Assembly: GCA_023424995.1 (NCBI GenBank) | Contig: JAFADH010000241.1 | Span: 1-35,289, forward strand | DNA: 35,289 nt | Origin: Bacillota bacterium | GTDB taxonomy: Bacteria; Bacillota; Clostridia; Lachnospirales; Lachnospiraceae | Direction of reading: 5' to 3' | Shown here: positions 7,642-16,791 of the stretch, in pieces | How positions within the stretch are numbered: the stretch's first letter is position 1 | Layout of the letters: each line of letters starts with the position of its first letter | Notes under the pieces: model-generated | Seen by the model: only the letters and a program-made list of their open reading frames with translations | The model's database searches: none | Told to the model about the DNA's origin: nothing | Program-made: the position numbers and the translations under genes

Positions 7642-8523
7642 CTATTCCTTGACCGCTCCTATTAACGCACCCTTCGTAAAGTATCTCTGCAGGAAGGGAT
7701 ATATACATAGAATCGGCAGCGTAGCAACTATGATGGTCGCATATTTTATCGTCATACCTACGGATTCCTGATCAGCCACGCTTACACCGGCCGTCATGGC
7801 TCCCACATCATTCTGCATGAGGATCTCCCTTAATATAACCTGCAGTGGATACATCTCCCTCTTTCGGATGATCGTGGACGCCCAGAACCACCCGTTCCAG
7901 ATGCCCACACCATAGTACAGCACCATAACCGCTATAATTGCTTTGGACAACGGCAGTATGACAGAGAAAAGAATTCTGATATGTCCTGCCCCGTCGATCT
8001 CAGCCGCCTCCACCAGACTGTGCGGAATACTTTCAAAGGAGGTCCGCAATATGATCAGATTATAGGTATTGATCAGAAAAGGTACGATAAGCCCCCATAA
8101 GGAATTCGTCAGGTGCAGATCCTTCAGGGTCAGATAAAAGGGAATCATCCCGCCGGAGAAAAACATGGTGAACAAAATCATAAGCATAATCGGTTTCCTC
8201 AGCATCACATTATTACGCGACAGAAAATATGCTCCGATGGAGGTCATGATAATATCCAGGAATACTCCGATAACCAATATAAACAAAGTGTTGCCGTAGC
8301 CCTTTAATATCATTGGGTTATGAAAGACCTTCTCATACGAATCCATGCTAAAGCCCAAAGGCTTGAACAGGATGCCGCTGTGCTGCGTAAGAAGGCTGCT
8401 GTCGCTGACGGAAGCCATCGCCACATAGAAAACCGGATATAGGCATATGACCATAATGCAGGTCAGGAACGTATAATTAAACGCGGAAAAAACAAGCTCG
8501 CCTTTTGATCTTTTAATCCTCAT
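7642..8523 (-). CDS. Carbohydrate ABC transporter permease, LplC/YtcP type
   Basis: A 293-residue inner membrane permease with about six transmembrane segments and the cytoplasmic EAA loop (LVEAAEIDGAGHIRILFSVI) that contacts the ATPase. The N-terminus and the C-terminal ending YFTKGALIGAVKE are typical of the LplC/YtcP group, which pairs with LplB-type permeases and an external lipoprotein to import oligosaccharides. I chose the start at 8523 (MRIKRSKGEL) with GGGAGG six bases upstream, inside the end of the preceding gene; an ATG at 8541 has no ribosome binding site. No ATPase gene is present, as usual for this class, which shares a common MsmX-type ATPase. Confidence 0.93.
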   Translation of the reverse strand: MRIKRSKGELVFSAFNYTFLTCIMVICLYPVFYVAMASVSDSSLLTQHSGILFKPLGFSMDSYEKVFHNPMILKGYGNTLFILVIGVFLDIIMTSIGAYFLSRNNVMLRKPIMLMILFTMFFSGGMIPFYLTLKDLHLTNSLWGLIVPFLINTYNLIILRTSFESIPHSLVEAAEIDGAGHIRILFSVILPLSKAIIAVMVLYYGVGIWNGWFWASTIIRKREMYPLQVILREILMQNDVGAMTAGVSVADQESVGMTIKYATIIVATLPILCIYPFLQRYFTKGALIGAVKE

Positions 8524-8534
8524 AACTGTCCTCC

Positions 8535-9455
8535 CTACCATAGACTGGTTTCACTGAGCCGCTTACTTATCTTATTCGTAAGAATCAACAGGAACAGATT
8601 GATCACCGAATTCAACAAGCCGATGGCAGTGGAGTAGCTCCAGTTCTGTTCAATCAAGCCGATCCGGTAGACATAGGAGGATATGATATCCGACTTCTCG
8701 TAGGTAGACGGATTATATAATAATATGGTTTTTTCATATCCTATACTCATTAAGGAGCCCATCTTTAAAATGAACATAATAACGATCGTAGGCATGATCG
8801 AGGGAAGGGTTACATAGATCAGCTGTTTGAATTTACCTGCTCCGTCAATCATGGCAGCTTCATACAGCTGACTGTCCACTCCCGACAAAGCCGCCAGATA
8901 TATGATGGAACCCCAGCCCACCTCCTGCCAGATGCCGGATGCAATATAAATTGTCCGGTATAAATCCGGATTCTGCAAAAGCGGAGACCTCCGGCCTCCG
9001 AGGAATACAATGACATCATTAAATAAACCGGAAGTCATGGAGAAATTAACTATCATACCGGTTATTACAATTAAAGATATAAAATGGGGCAGATATGTAA
9101 TGGTCTGTGTAAGTCTTTTGAAGCTCTTATTACGTACCTCATTTAATAATAGGGCCAGAATAACAGGTGCAGGAAATCCGAATATTAACGAATACACACT
9201 CAGCAGCAATGTATTTTTCATTAATCTGAAAAAATAGATACTGTTAAAAAAACGGATGAAGTGATCAAAGCCTACCCACGGACTATCCCATATCCCGCGT
9301 GCGGGAGCATAATTCTTAAAGGCAATTATTGCACCATACATCGGCTTATAGCTGAAAAGTATATAAAATAAAAGTACCGGTAATACAAGAAGATATAAGG
9401 AATAATTCTTGCGGATATCTCTCTTGATCCTTTCGAGTAAGCCTCTTGGCTTCAT
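8535..9455 (-). CDS. Carbohydrate ABC transporter permease, LplB/YteP type
   Basis: A 306-residue integral membrane permease. After a basic start (MKPRGLLERIKRDIRKNYSL) it has a first transmembrane helix followed by FSYKPMYGAIIAFKNYAPARG, a hallmark of the LplB/YteP family, and the EAA loop YEAAMIDGAGKFKQLIYVTL. It is the partner of the next permease, whose start lies 12 bp beyond this stop, so the two are translationally close. A GGAAAGGG ribosome binding site precedes the start. It follows the solute-binding protein gene after a 98-bp gap containing a strong hairpin. Confidence 0.94.
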   Translation of the reverse strand: MKPRGLLERIKRDIRKNYSLYLLVLPVLLFYILFSYKPMYGAIIAFKNYAPARGIWDSPWVGFDHFIRFFNSIYFFRLMKNTLLLSVYSLIFGFPAPVILALLLNEVRNKSFKRLTQTITYLPHFISLIVITGMIVNFSMTSGLFNDVIVFLGGRRSPLLQNPDLYRTIYIASGIWQEVGWGSIIYLAALSGVDSQLYEAAMIDGAGKFKQLIYVTLPSIMPTIVIMFILKMGSLMSIGYEKTILLYNPSTYEKSDIISSYVYRIGLIEQNWSYSTAIGLLNSVINLFLLILTNKISKRLSETSLW

Positions 9456-9487
9456 AGGTATAACACCCTTTCCAATAATTATTGCAG

Positions 9488-9535
9488 CACTGCCCCAAAC
9501 CCGGTTCTCCAGAGATACCGGATATTGGGGCAGCG
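9488..9535 (-). other. Intercistronic stem-loop between binding protein and permease genes
   Basis: Outer arms CTGCCCCA and TGGGGCAG (9490-9497 and 9526-9533) enclose an inner stem formed by CCGG blocks. No T-run follows on the minus strand. In this position, such hairpins are known to protect the upstream mRNA so that binding protein is made in excess over membrane permease; that role is inferred here. Confidence 0.65.
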
Positions 9536-9553
9536 TCCTTTATGAAGCTATGA

Positions 9554-11203
9554 TCAGCGGGATTTATAGCGTGCCAATGCAGCATTTTCAATTTCCAGAG
9601 CCCGGGCAAGTCCCATATCCTCAATATTCTTTACATATTCATCAAAGCGGTCAAAGCTCTCTTCTCCGAATATGAATTTCAAGGTCATTTCATCACGGTA
9701 TGTATTTATCTCGTTCATAATCAGTGAGAATTCCTGGCTTTCTTCGGAGGTAGGAGTAATGGGAGGGATTTTATGTGCCTTCGCATTGGTCGAACCCCAG
9801 ATCTTATTGGATTCCTTCTGGGAATCAATGGTATAGTACTGTTCCAGATAACGCTTATCCTGTACAAACGGTCCGTTATAATTGCCCCTGATATAAGCTG
9901 ACAGGGATTGGGCAAGGGGCCATCCGTCGGGATTTTTAATAATATTCTCCGTATAGGTGGGATAATCACCCACCATGGTATAGGATTCGCCTTCGACGCC
10001 GAAGTTAAAGAGCATATGTCCTGCTTCACCATAAGCGTAATCCAATAATCTTGCCGCTGTCTCTATATCCTCACAGCTTGTAGTGATTGCCACTCCTCCC
10101 TGGTTGGGATAGCGGTTTTCGATCTGTCCGAACTCAGGATAATCCCCCTTGTTCAAAGTCGGAACCGGAGCAGCCGCCAGCATATAATTCGGATCCGTGG
10201 CAATCGCCGCATTAATCCATACGCCCATACGGCTTCCGGCCCAGCCGATGGATGCGCCGGCACTGCCGTTGGTCATCTTCGCACTGACCTGGTCAAGGGC
10301 AAGGGTGGCCAGATCCTGATCGATCAGTCCTTCCTTATACCAATCGGCAAAGGTGGCAAGGAACTGCCTGTACCCTTCTTCCACTGCCCCGAAGTGGATG
10401 GTACCGTCTGAGTGCAGATAGAAGTTCTTGGAAGTATTAAAAGCATAGGCAAAGGGATTCTCGTCCGTTAAACCGCCCATGGTATATTCATAGGAGAAAG
10501 GTGCCGTCGCTCCCTTTTCTTCTTTGAATTTAGTCAGCACGGTATGCCATTCGTCAATCGTGGTGGGCACCTCAAGCTCTAAATCCGTAAGCCAGTCCTG
10601 TCTGACCATTAAGCCGATGGTGTTGCACAGTACTTCATCTCCCCGGATAAAAGGAAATACATAATAATGCCCTTCATCGGTCTTGATCATCTTATCAATA
10701 TCAGGATTTGCCTTTAAATAAGCTGTCAGGTTCGGACAATATTTTTCAAATACTTCATTAAGCGGAATGATTGCATAATCGCTGATTGCCTTTTCCGGCC
10801 CTCCGGGATAGGTCATCCAGGGATATTCAATCATATCCGGCAGATTCCCATCCGCCAATAACAGGCTGAACTGCTCCTTATCCTGGCCTGCCGGAGGATG
10901 CTGGAATTCAATCCGCACTCCGGTCTGCTCCATCCATGCCCGGGCAAAGGGCGTATCGCCGAGATTGGCATAATTAGCAGAAACATTTGGATTTAAGCCG
11001 GTCCAATATGTAAGGGTTTTATCCGATGCCATGGGATATGAGAATTCACCGCCGCCGGTATCGGCTGCAGGTGTAATGCCTTCCTTCCGGCCGGATGTTG
11101 CTCCTTCATTATTTGCCTCTTTACTGCCGTTACCGCAGCCTGCCAGCAGGGATAACGCCATGGCGGCAGCTGTTATTACAGCCAACAGTTTTCTTTTTAC
11201 CAT
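9554..11203 (-). CDS. Extracellular solute-binding lipoprotein of oligosaccharide ABC transporter
   Basis: A 549-residue lipoprotein of the large family 1 solute-binding type (LplA/YtcQ-like). The start at 11203 (MVKRKLLAVITAAAMALSLLAGC) gives a signal peptide with a clean lipobox LAGC and lipidated Cys23; GAGGAGG lies upstream. A Gly/Ser/Glu-rich linker follows, then the ligand-binding domain beginning near LTYWTGLNPNVSANYANLGDTPF. Large size and genomic pairing with LplB/LplC permeases indicate oligosaccharide uptake; with GH88 next door the ligand is plausibly an unsaturated uronate-ended oligosaccharide. It is the first gene of the transport operon and is probably controlled by the regulator encoded just upstream. 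Confidence 0.93.
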   Translation of the reverse strand: MVKRKLLAVITAAAMALSLLAGCGNGSKEANNEGATSGRKEGITPAADTGGGEFSYPMASDKTLTYWTGLNPNVSANYANLGDTPFARAWMEQTGVRIEFQHPPAGQDKEQFSLLLADGNLPDMIEYPWMTYPGGPEKAISDYAIIPLNEVFEKYCPNLTAYLKANPDIDKMIKTDEGHYYVFPFIRGDEVLCNTIGLMVRQDWLTDLELEVPTTIDEWHTVLTKFKEEKGATAPFSYEYTMGGLTDENPFAYAFNTSKNFYLHSDGTIHFGAVEEGYRQFLATFADWYKEGLIDQDLATLALDQVSAKMTNGSAGASIGWAGSRMGVWINAAIATDPNYMLAAAPVPTLNKGDYPEFGQIENRYPNQGGVAITTSCEDIETAARLLDYAYGEAGHMLFNFGVEGESYTMVGDYPTYTENIIKNPDGWPLAQSLSAYIRGNYNGPFVQDKRYLEQYYTIDSQKESNKIWGSTNAKAHKIPPITPTSEESQEFSLIMNEINTYRDEMTLKFIFGEESFDRFDEYVKNIEDMGLARALEIENAALARYKSR

Positions 11204-11292
11204 AAAATAATATACCTCCTCATAATTTTGTGCTTGCTGCCTCACTGAAATAGCAGGAAGGCAGGAAATATCGTTCGTGATCACGTAAGCAC

Positions 11293-11353
11293 ATTATAAT
11301 ACGGGCAGACATTCCCATATATATTGAAAACTTTAAAAGCATGGTCAAAACTT
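11293..11353 (-). promoter_or_regulatory. Promoter region of the transport operon with AraC-type direct repeats
   Basis: A -10 TATAAT lies at 11298-11293 on the minus strand; the -35 is poor, as expected for an activator-dependent promoter. Upstream are two direct repeats of AAGTTTT, at 11353-11347 and 11333-11327, exactly 20 bp apart, so on the same face of the helix. This is the geometry used by AraC-family dimers, and the regulator gene is adjacent. Confidence 0.5.
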
Positions 11354-11420
11354 CCAAACAGGCATGCTCAATTTTAACAGTATATGATCAATTATTAAAA
11401 TCCCCGGTATATTCCTGTGG

Positions 11421-13691
11421 CTACAGGGCTTTTCGCAGCTGTCCGGGAGTAATGCCCGTCTGCTTTTTAAATACCCGGATGAACGCTCCGCTGTTGCGGA
11501 AGCCTACCCGCTGAGAAGTTTCCACTACGCTGTTTCCCTGCTCCAACAGCTTCTGCGCCTCCCTGACCCGTACCGCATTGATATATTCCAGAAGACTGTC
11601 ACCGGTTTGTTTTTTGAATAAGGCGGAGATATAAGCCGGTGTGATATCGAAGTGCAGGCCCGTCAGTGAGATGTTCAGGTCCGGATTATCATAATTGCCG
11701 TCGATGTATTCCTTGATTTTGCTACTAAGGTGGTTATTCCTTTCATTGGCTGTCTGCTTATCCAGAATCTCATTGCAGATCCGGATGCTGATATCCCGGA
11801 ATTGCTCCTTCACGCCGTCCAGAGGCAGTTTTGCCGAGATTCTCCTGGATACGTCCAGCTCTGCCAATACATCCCCGCACCCGCTGACGTCGGCCCCTTT
11901 TATCAGTGTACCGAGAATATCGAATATGAGACATCTGCGGATATCAATGGATATCTGGTTATCGGTATAATTGGTATCCAGTATTTTATCGATGTTCTCC
12001 ATTGCCGCCCTGCTGTCTCCGATCTTAATCGCATTGATAACCTTTTGTTCCATTTCAATAGGATAATAATATTTGGTCTGGAGATTCTTAATATCATCAT
12101 ACATAATGATATCCGTATCAAGTAACCGGATATATTCCGCCGCCTCATTCGCATCAACGTAGGATTTATGGATCCCCTCCAGCCGGGCTTGAATACTCCC
12201 TATGCAAGTAATCACCTGGAAGCCGAAGCTTTCTACCTTAGACTGCAGAAAATAAACAGAATCCCTGACAATATCCATAAGCTCCATAGAATCGGAGGGC
12301 AGATTGAGGATTGCGGCAACCGTTCTTCCTATGTCCGTAATCTCAACATTAAAATGATCGCTTGCCGCTTCGGTAAAGATATTGGATATGATAAATTTAA
12401 ACAGGCTTAAATTCTCGATACAGAGATCATCCTCGGCCTTATCCCTCCCGACTGGAAAAATCGAGAACAGGAGGACCACGTTATGACTGGAGTTTAAATT
12501 CAGATTGAACTTTTGGGCTTCCTCCGGTCCGTTTTCATGGTCAAACGGATATTCTAAAAGGCGGAACAGGTAATAGTCCTTTAGAATTTTTTTATTGTTC
12601 CATAGAATCCGATTAGTGGCCGAACGTTCACGGAATATATATTCCGCTTCCTCCATCAGCCACTGGTATTCATTTTTCTGATGCTGAGCCGTCCGGTTGC
12701 CCTGCTTTTTAAACAGCTCCAAAATTCCTTTCAAAGGATTATAGTTGGTCTTCGCCATAAAATAGGAAGAATAAGACCCCACAAAAATACACAGGAACAG
12801 ACCGACCAGACTGAAATAACGGATCTTCTCTGCATTCCGTTCGAACAACGATTCCGGAGTCATGCAGATGTATTTCCAGTCAATCGTTTCTGACTGATTA
12901 CTTGACACGACATACCGCTGTCCCGACATATTCTTATAGAAATAATCACCTTCCGTGATATTCGAATAATCAATATCCTTGTCAGGAACGATATCCCGGT
13001 CATTGCCTATGATCTCATTATTACTGTTAAGAATGAATATCTTCAGGCTCTCATCCCATCCCATATTGTCGACGATCTTCTGAAGGCTCCTTACATTGAC
13101 CGCGATCACAATTGTTCCGGAGGCCCGTCCGAAATCAGATTCCAGTGTGGTCATGGTGAACAAAAGCGCATTTTCTCCGTTTAATTTATGAACCGGCAAT
13201 ACATCCTGAAAGTATTTCTCCCTCATAAGCTCCTGAAACCGTACATAATCATATTCAAGGTTCTCATAATACAGATGATAGAACAGCTCTCCCGACATAT
13301 TGCCGTTCACACTGGAAACCGTCCCGGTATTGTTAAAGTAAATGAATATATCCTCGATAAAATTATCCACCGTACTGAGGTTTTTTAAAGTGTTCGCCAG
13401 ATGATAAAGAGAGATCTGCTCCCTGGCAGTGAATCGTTCCTTTATGATCGTGGCTGCCTGGACATCCGTATCCAGGGCAATCCTCTTAAATAACCGGTTG
13501 ATATCATTGATATGATTGTCAATCTCCAGCTTTACCGTATCCATTAATGCGTTATTCATTTTACTGGACTGATTCTTGGTAATATGTAACGAATACGAGT
13601 AGATACCGATGCTTAATATAATTGGAATAATTAAGATAAACAGATAGGAAAAAAACCATTTGATCAACAGTGTTTTTTCTTTCCCCTTCAT
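11421..13691 (-). CDS. Membrane-bound AraC family sensor-regulator
   Basis: A 756-residue one-component regulator. Residues 1-35 hold a membrane anchor (LLIKWFFSYLFILIIPIILS). A large extracytoplasmic sensing region of double-Cache type follows (about 35-285), then a second membrane helix (RYFSLVGLFLCIFVGSYSSY). A linker or GGDEF-like region leads to a C-terminal AraC HTH pair (about 660-756: LNISLTGLHFDITPAYISAL and VVETSQRVGFRNSGAFIRVF). Such proteins sense an extracellular sugar or a loaded binding protein and activate the adjacent transporter operon. It is the first gene of the locus, 217 bp before the binding protein gene. A GGGGGTGG ribosome binding site precedes the start. Confidence 0.9.
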   Translation of the reverse strand: MKGKEKTLLIKWFFSYLFILIIPIILSIGIYSYSLHITKNQSSKMNNALMDTVKLEIDNHINDINRLFKRIALDTDVQAATIIKERFTAREQISLYHLANTLKNLSTVDNFIEDIFIYFNNTGTVSSVNGNMSGELFYHLYYENLEYDYVRFQELMREKYFQDVLPVHKLNGENALLFTMTTLESDFGRASGTIVIAVNVRSLQKIVDNMGWDESLKIFILNSNNEIIGNDRDIVPDKDIDYSNITEGDYFYKNMSGQRYVVSSNQSETIDWKYICMTPESLFERNAEKIRYFSLVGLFLCIFVGSYSSYFMAKTNYNPLKGILELFKKQGNRTAQHQKNEYQWLMEEAEYIFRERSATNRILWNNKKILKDYYLFRLLEYPFDHENGPEEAQKFNLNLNSSHNVVLLFSIFPVGRDKAEDDLCIENLSLFKFIISNIFTEAASDHFNVEITDIGRTVAAILNLPSDSMELMDIVRDSVYFLQSKVESFGFQVITCIGSIQARLEGIHKSYVDANEAAEYIRLLDTDIIMYDDIKNLQTKYYYPIEMEQKVINAIKIGDSRAAMENIDKILDTNYTDNQISIDIRRCLIFDILGTLIKGADVSGCGDVLAELDVSRRISAKLPLDGVKEQFRDISIRICNEILDKQTANERNNHLSSKIKEYIDGNYDNPDLNISLTGLHFDITPAYISALFKKQTGDSLLEYINAVRVREAQKLLEQGNSVVETSQRVGFRNSGAFIRVFKKQTGITPGQLRKAL

Positions 13692-13793
13692 AAAGCCACC
13701 CCCGCAATTATGTTTTTATTCATATAGTACATTATCTCACTTGATTTTATCCCATATTTAGTCATGTTGTATATTAGTAATTCTTAGAATCAA

Positions 13794-13825
13794 ATGATCA
13801 TTTTATAGAAATATAAAATGATCAT
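13794..13825. promoter_or_regulatory. Perfect 13-bp inverted repeat upstream of the AraC-type regulator gene
   Basis: Arms ATGATCATTTTAT (13794-13806) and ATAAAATGATCAT (13813-13825), loop of six. It lies about 100 bp upstream of the regulator start and beyond the pepT terminator. It may be an operator or an RNA hairpin; the sequence alone does not decide. Confidence 0.45.
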
Positions 13826-13838
13826 AATGAAAATCAAG

Positions 13839-13864
13839 AAAAATAGCCGTATGACCTATCGGCT
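13839..13864 (-). terminator. pepT terminator
   Basis: Stem AGCCG/CGGCT (13860-13864 with 13845-13849) followed on the minus strand by ATTTTTC, about 50 bp beyond the pepT stop. The stem is short but the T-run and position fit. Confidence 0.6.
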
Positions 13865-13915
13865 GATTATTCACCAAATAAGTCCTACAGCTATTCCTGA
13901 ATATTTATTATTAAA

Positions 13916-15154
13916 TTAAGCTCTTATCTGCCTGGAAGAATATTTCTCCGCAATCTTGATCAACATCTCCACACATTGGTCCATCGCCTGGATGCATGCG
14001 TATTCCGTCTTGCCGTGATGATTATGGGAGCCTGTCCCAAGGTTGGGGCAGGGCAGGCCCATAAAGGACAGCCTGGAGCCGTCGGTGCCTCCGCGGACGG
14101 GACAGCTGACGGGTTCGCCGCCCAGCTCCTTAATGGCTTCATATGCCGTATCAATCAAATGCCAGTGGGGTTTGATCTGTTCCGCCATATTATAATAGGA
14201 ATCCTTAAGCTCCAGCCGGACCGTATTCTCACCGTATTTGCGGTTAAGCTTCTCCGCGGCTTCTTCCATTTTCTTTTTTCTTTCCTCCAGCTTCCCAAGA
14301 TCATGGTCCCGGAGAATATATCTTAGATGGGCATTCTCAACATTGCCCCGCATCTCGTTCAGATGATAAAAGCCTTCATAATCCTGCGTATGCTCCGGCC
14401 TCTCCTTCTCCGGAAGCATGGCATTCAGCTCCATGGCAATTAATAATGCGTTCTTCATCTTATCCTTGGCCGAACCCGGATGGATATTGATTCCGTTGAT
14501 TGTGATATTCGCAGCCGCCGCATTAAAGGTCTCATATTCCACTTCGCCGAACGCCGCGCCGTCAACGGTATAAGCAAACTCCGCACCGAAGGCCTTCACA
14601 TCGAACAGATCCGCACCCCTGCCGATCTCTTCATCCGGCGTAAAACCTATCTTTATTCTGCCATGCTTAATCTCAGGATGCCGATACAGCGTCTCAGCCA
14701 TGGTAAGAATTTCAGCGATACCTGCTTTATCATCCGCTCCAAGCAGTGTCGTTCCATCGGTCACCAGAAGATCGGAACCGATATAGAGCTTCAGAGTATC
14801 ATACTCCCCTGGACTCATGATGATATTTTTATCCGCATTTAAGACAATATCTTTTCCGTCATACTTCTCTATGATCCTGGTCTTAATGTTGTCATAGGGC
14901 ACATCACGGACCACATCCATATGTGCGATAAAGCCGATTACCGTACCGCTCCAGTTTTCAATATTGGCTTCAATCGTACCGGTTACATATCCGTTCTCAT
15001 CCATGGAGGCATCCCGGATACCGATCCCCTTCATCTCCTCCACCAGTGCGGCTCCGAATACCAGCTGCTCCGGAGAACTGGGACAGCTTGGATTCCCGCT
15101 GTCCGAACCCGTGGCATACTTGGTATAATTAATCAGTCTCTCATAAGCTCTCAT
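13916..15154 (-). CDS. pepT: Peptidase T (tripeptide aminopeptidase)
   Basis: A 412-residue M20B metallopeptidase that removes N-terminal residues from tripeptides in the cytoplasm using two zinc ions. The metal and catalytic residues are in place: H78 and D80 (IGFIAHMDVVRD), D141 (LLGADDKAGIAEI), E175-E176 (GFTPDEEIGRGAD), and a later histidine in GTGSHNHHGKTEY near the C-terminus. Length matches the family. It is the last gene of the larE cluster, starting 77 bp after the DUF3877-like gene, and has a possible promoter of its own in that gap and a terminator behind it. The ribosome binding site is weak (GATGGGAT). Confidence 0.95.
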   Translation of the reverse strand: MRAYERLINYTKYATGSDSGNPSCPSSPEQLVFGAALVEEMKGIGIRDASMDENGYVTGTIEANIENWSGTVIGFIAHMDVVRDVPYDNIKTRIIEKYDGKDIVLNADKNIIMSPGEYDTLKLYIGSDLLVTDGTTLLGADDKAGIAEILTMAETLYRHPEIKHGRIKIGFTPDEEIGRGADLFDVKAFGAEFAYTVDGAAFGEVEYETFNAAAANITINGINIHPGSAKDKMKNALLIAMELNAMLPEKERPEHTQDYEGFYHLNEMRGNVENAHLRYILRDHDLGKLEERKKKMEEAAEKLNRKYGENTVRLELKDSYYNMAEQIKPHWHLIDTAYEAIKELGGEPVSCPVRGGTDGSRLSFMGLPCPNLGTGSHNHHGKTEYACIQAMDQCVEMLIKIAEKYSSRQIRA

Positions 15155-15197
15155 ATCCCATCATCCCATCTGCAATATATTTTAATCACATTAAAAT

Positions 15198-15226
15198 ATT
15201 ATAACAAAAACAATAAAGAAACAAGA
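15198..15226 (-). promoter_or_regulatory. Possible pepT promoter
   Basis: -10 TATAAT at 15203-15198, 17-bp T-rich spacer, weak -35 TCTTGT (15226-15221) on the minus strand, partly inside the gap behind the DUF3877-like gene. It would allow pepT expression apart from the larE cluster. Confidence 0.4.
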
Positions 15227-15231
15227 ATAAT

Positions 15232-15783
15232 TTACCATTCAAAGCTCATATAGTCGGCCCTGGTAAACCGGTGATAGATCGCATGATGTCCTTCGAATTT
15301 GATGCAGTACATGAATTCATCCGGTTCTCCGTCTTCAAAATAAATAAGATAATCGAACTCCCCATGAGCTGCCGCTTCACAGCTCACCCTGTCCGAATAG
15401 CGGTGAAACACGGCAAGAATATCCTCCGGCTTAGTGCCATGCCTGCTGATCGTCTCAATGAATTCTCTTAAGAAATGCCTGTCCTCCACCTTCTCGTGTA
15501 CATAGGCCACTCCCTCCGCAGGAATCAGGATGCAGAATCTTGTGTCCTGATGGGACCATTCTGCCTGTCCCAGTCGCTCCTTCGTATAATTGCCGAAGCC
15601 GTCCAATACGCTCTTAAGAGCATCCGCCTGCAGGTCCGTGCCCAGCAGATGATTGAGGGATTCCATGGGATAATACAATCGTATGGTCTCATAATGATAT
15701 CCCAATTTGATCTGTTCTTCCTTGATTATATCTATAATATTGTGTTCCAGCCTTTGAAAGTCCGGTATTCGCCGATCTGCCAT
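15232..15783 (-). CDS. DUF3877-like protein of unknown function
   Basis: A soluble protein of 183 residues with no signal peptide, membrane segment or recognisable catalytic motif. Sequence features (EEQIKLGYHYETIRLYYPMES, aromatic-rich C-terminus HHAIYHRFTRADYMSFEW) resemble the DUF3877 family known from Clostridia; I am only moderately sure of that name. The start at 15783 is preferred over 15792 because AGAAAGG stands ten bases before it and only one base before the other. It lies 42 bp behind the isomerase/epimerase gene and is probably co-transcribed with it. No function is proposed. Confidence 0.75.
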   Translation of the reverse strand: MADRRIPDFQRLEHNIIDIIKEEQIKLGYHYETIRLYYPMESLNHLLGTDLQADALKSVLDGFGNYTKERLGQAEWSHQDTRFCILIPAEGVAYVHEKVEDRHFLREFIETISRHGTKPEDILAVFHRYSDRVSCEAAAHGEFDYLIYFEDGEPDEFMYCIKFEGHHAIYHRFTRADYMSFEW

Positions 15784-15825
15784 ATTCGCCATGCCTTTCT
15801 TATATTATCCGGTTTACCTTGATTT

Positions 15826-16698
15826 TCATGCATGTGCTCCGTTCGTTGATGATATGGCCGCATCCTGCAGCACCTTATAGGATTTTACCATATCCTCCAT
15901 AATATCCCCGTCACTGGCATCCTGGTCCACAAGCACCGTCATATCCGGACCGATCGGAATACATTCCAGAATATCTTTCACCTTCAGAGCACCTTCCCCG
16001 AGGCAGGCAAAGATATCTCCGTCCGTACGGACTGCATAATCCTTCTTAAGGTCCTTATAATGAATAGATCTGACATATTGCTTTATTTCCGCAAGATACC
16101 GGGCCGGATCAAAGCCTCCGTACAATACCCAGCCCACATCGATCTGTGCACCCACTCCGTCCCTGCTGCACAACTCCAGGATAGCAGATAATACCGGAAC
16201 CTGTTTTCCTTTATGTTCCACTCTTGCCTTTATCTCCGCACCATTATTATGAATCCAAAGCTCGATGTCATGTTCTCTCAGTTTTCTTGATAACCTGCCG
16301 CACTCTTTCGCAAACGCCTTATATTCCGAAGCCACCGTCTGTTGATTGCAGTTTACCACATAAGCAGTTATATGGTTCTCCCTGGCGGTCTCAATTAAGG
16401 CCTCCGCTGCTCCCAGGGGATCATCCGCGAATACATGCACCGACGACAGCTTCAGTCCGTGCTTTTTCATCATCCGCAGATACTCCGGCACTTCATCCGG
16501 CTTCCATATATTATGGGCAAGCTTCCGTGTAAAATCATCTCCCGCAAGTATGGCATCCTCAGCCATCCTGACAGGATCGTCAAACAAGATACAGGGTTCG
16601 ATCTGCCGATACCCTGCCTGTGATAATTTATGAAAGAATGCCTCGGGATCCTTCTTACATTCCTCCAGACATCCGAATATCTGTACTCCGAAATCCAT
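15826..16698 (-). CDS. Sugar phosphate isomerase/epimerase family protein (TIM barrel)
   Basis: About 290 residues with the xylose isomerase-like/AP endonuclease 2 fold. The usual metal-ligand strands are seen: WIHNNGAE, GAQIDVGW and SIHYKDLKK, with a C-terminal acidic VLVDQDASDG. Members include inosose dehydratase-like enzymes and ketose epimerases, so the substrate cannot be named. The start at 16698 (MDFGVQIFG) has GGAG six bases upstream; 16710 is the alternative. It lies 93 bp after larE and 42 bp before the DUF3877-like gene, so it is probably in the larE operon. Cytoplasmic. Confidence 0.82.
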   Translation of the reverse strand: MDFGVQIFGCLEECKKDPEAFFHKLSQAGYRQIEPCILFDDPVRMAEDAILAGDDFTRKLAHNIWKPDEVPEYLRMMKKHGLKLSSVHVFADDPLGAAEALIETARENHITAYVVNCNQQTVASEYKAFAKECGRLSRKLREHDIELWIHNNGAEIKARVEHKGKQVPVLSAILELCSRDGVGAQIDVGWVLYGGFDPARYLAEIKQYVRSIHYKDLKKDYAVRTDGDIFACLGEGALKVKDILECIPIGPDMTVLVDQDASDGDIMEDMVKSYKVLQDAAISSTNGAHA

Positions 16699-16791
16699 CC
16701 TATACTCCATTCTGCCTTCGATATTGCAGCCAAATTGTCCGTTCAGCCACAGTAGTTCTGCTGACTAAGCTGCGACGGCATGCTCCTGTTC

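Noticed and set aside
13794..13825. CcpA cre site near the glycan locus
   Set aside because: The palindrome ATGATCATTTTAT does not fit the cre consensus, and no clear cre site was seen elsewhere in the operon promoter.
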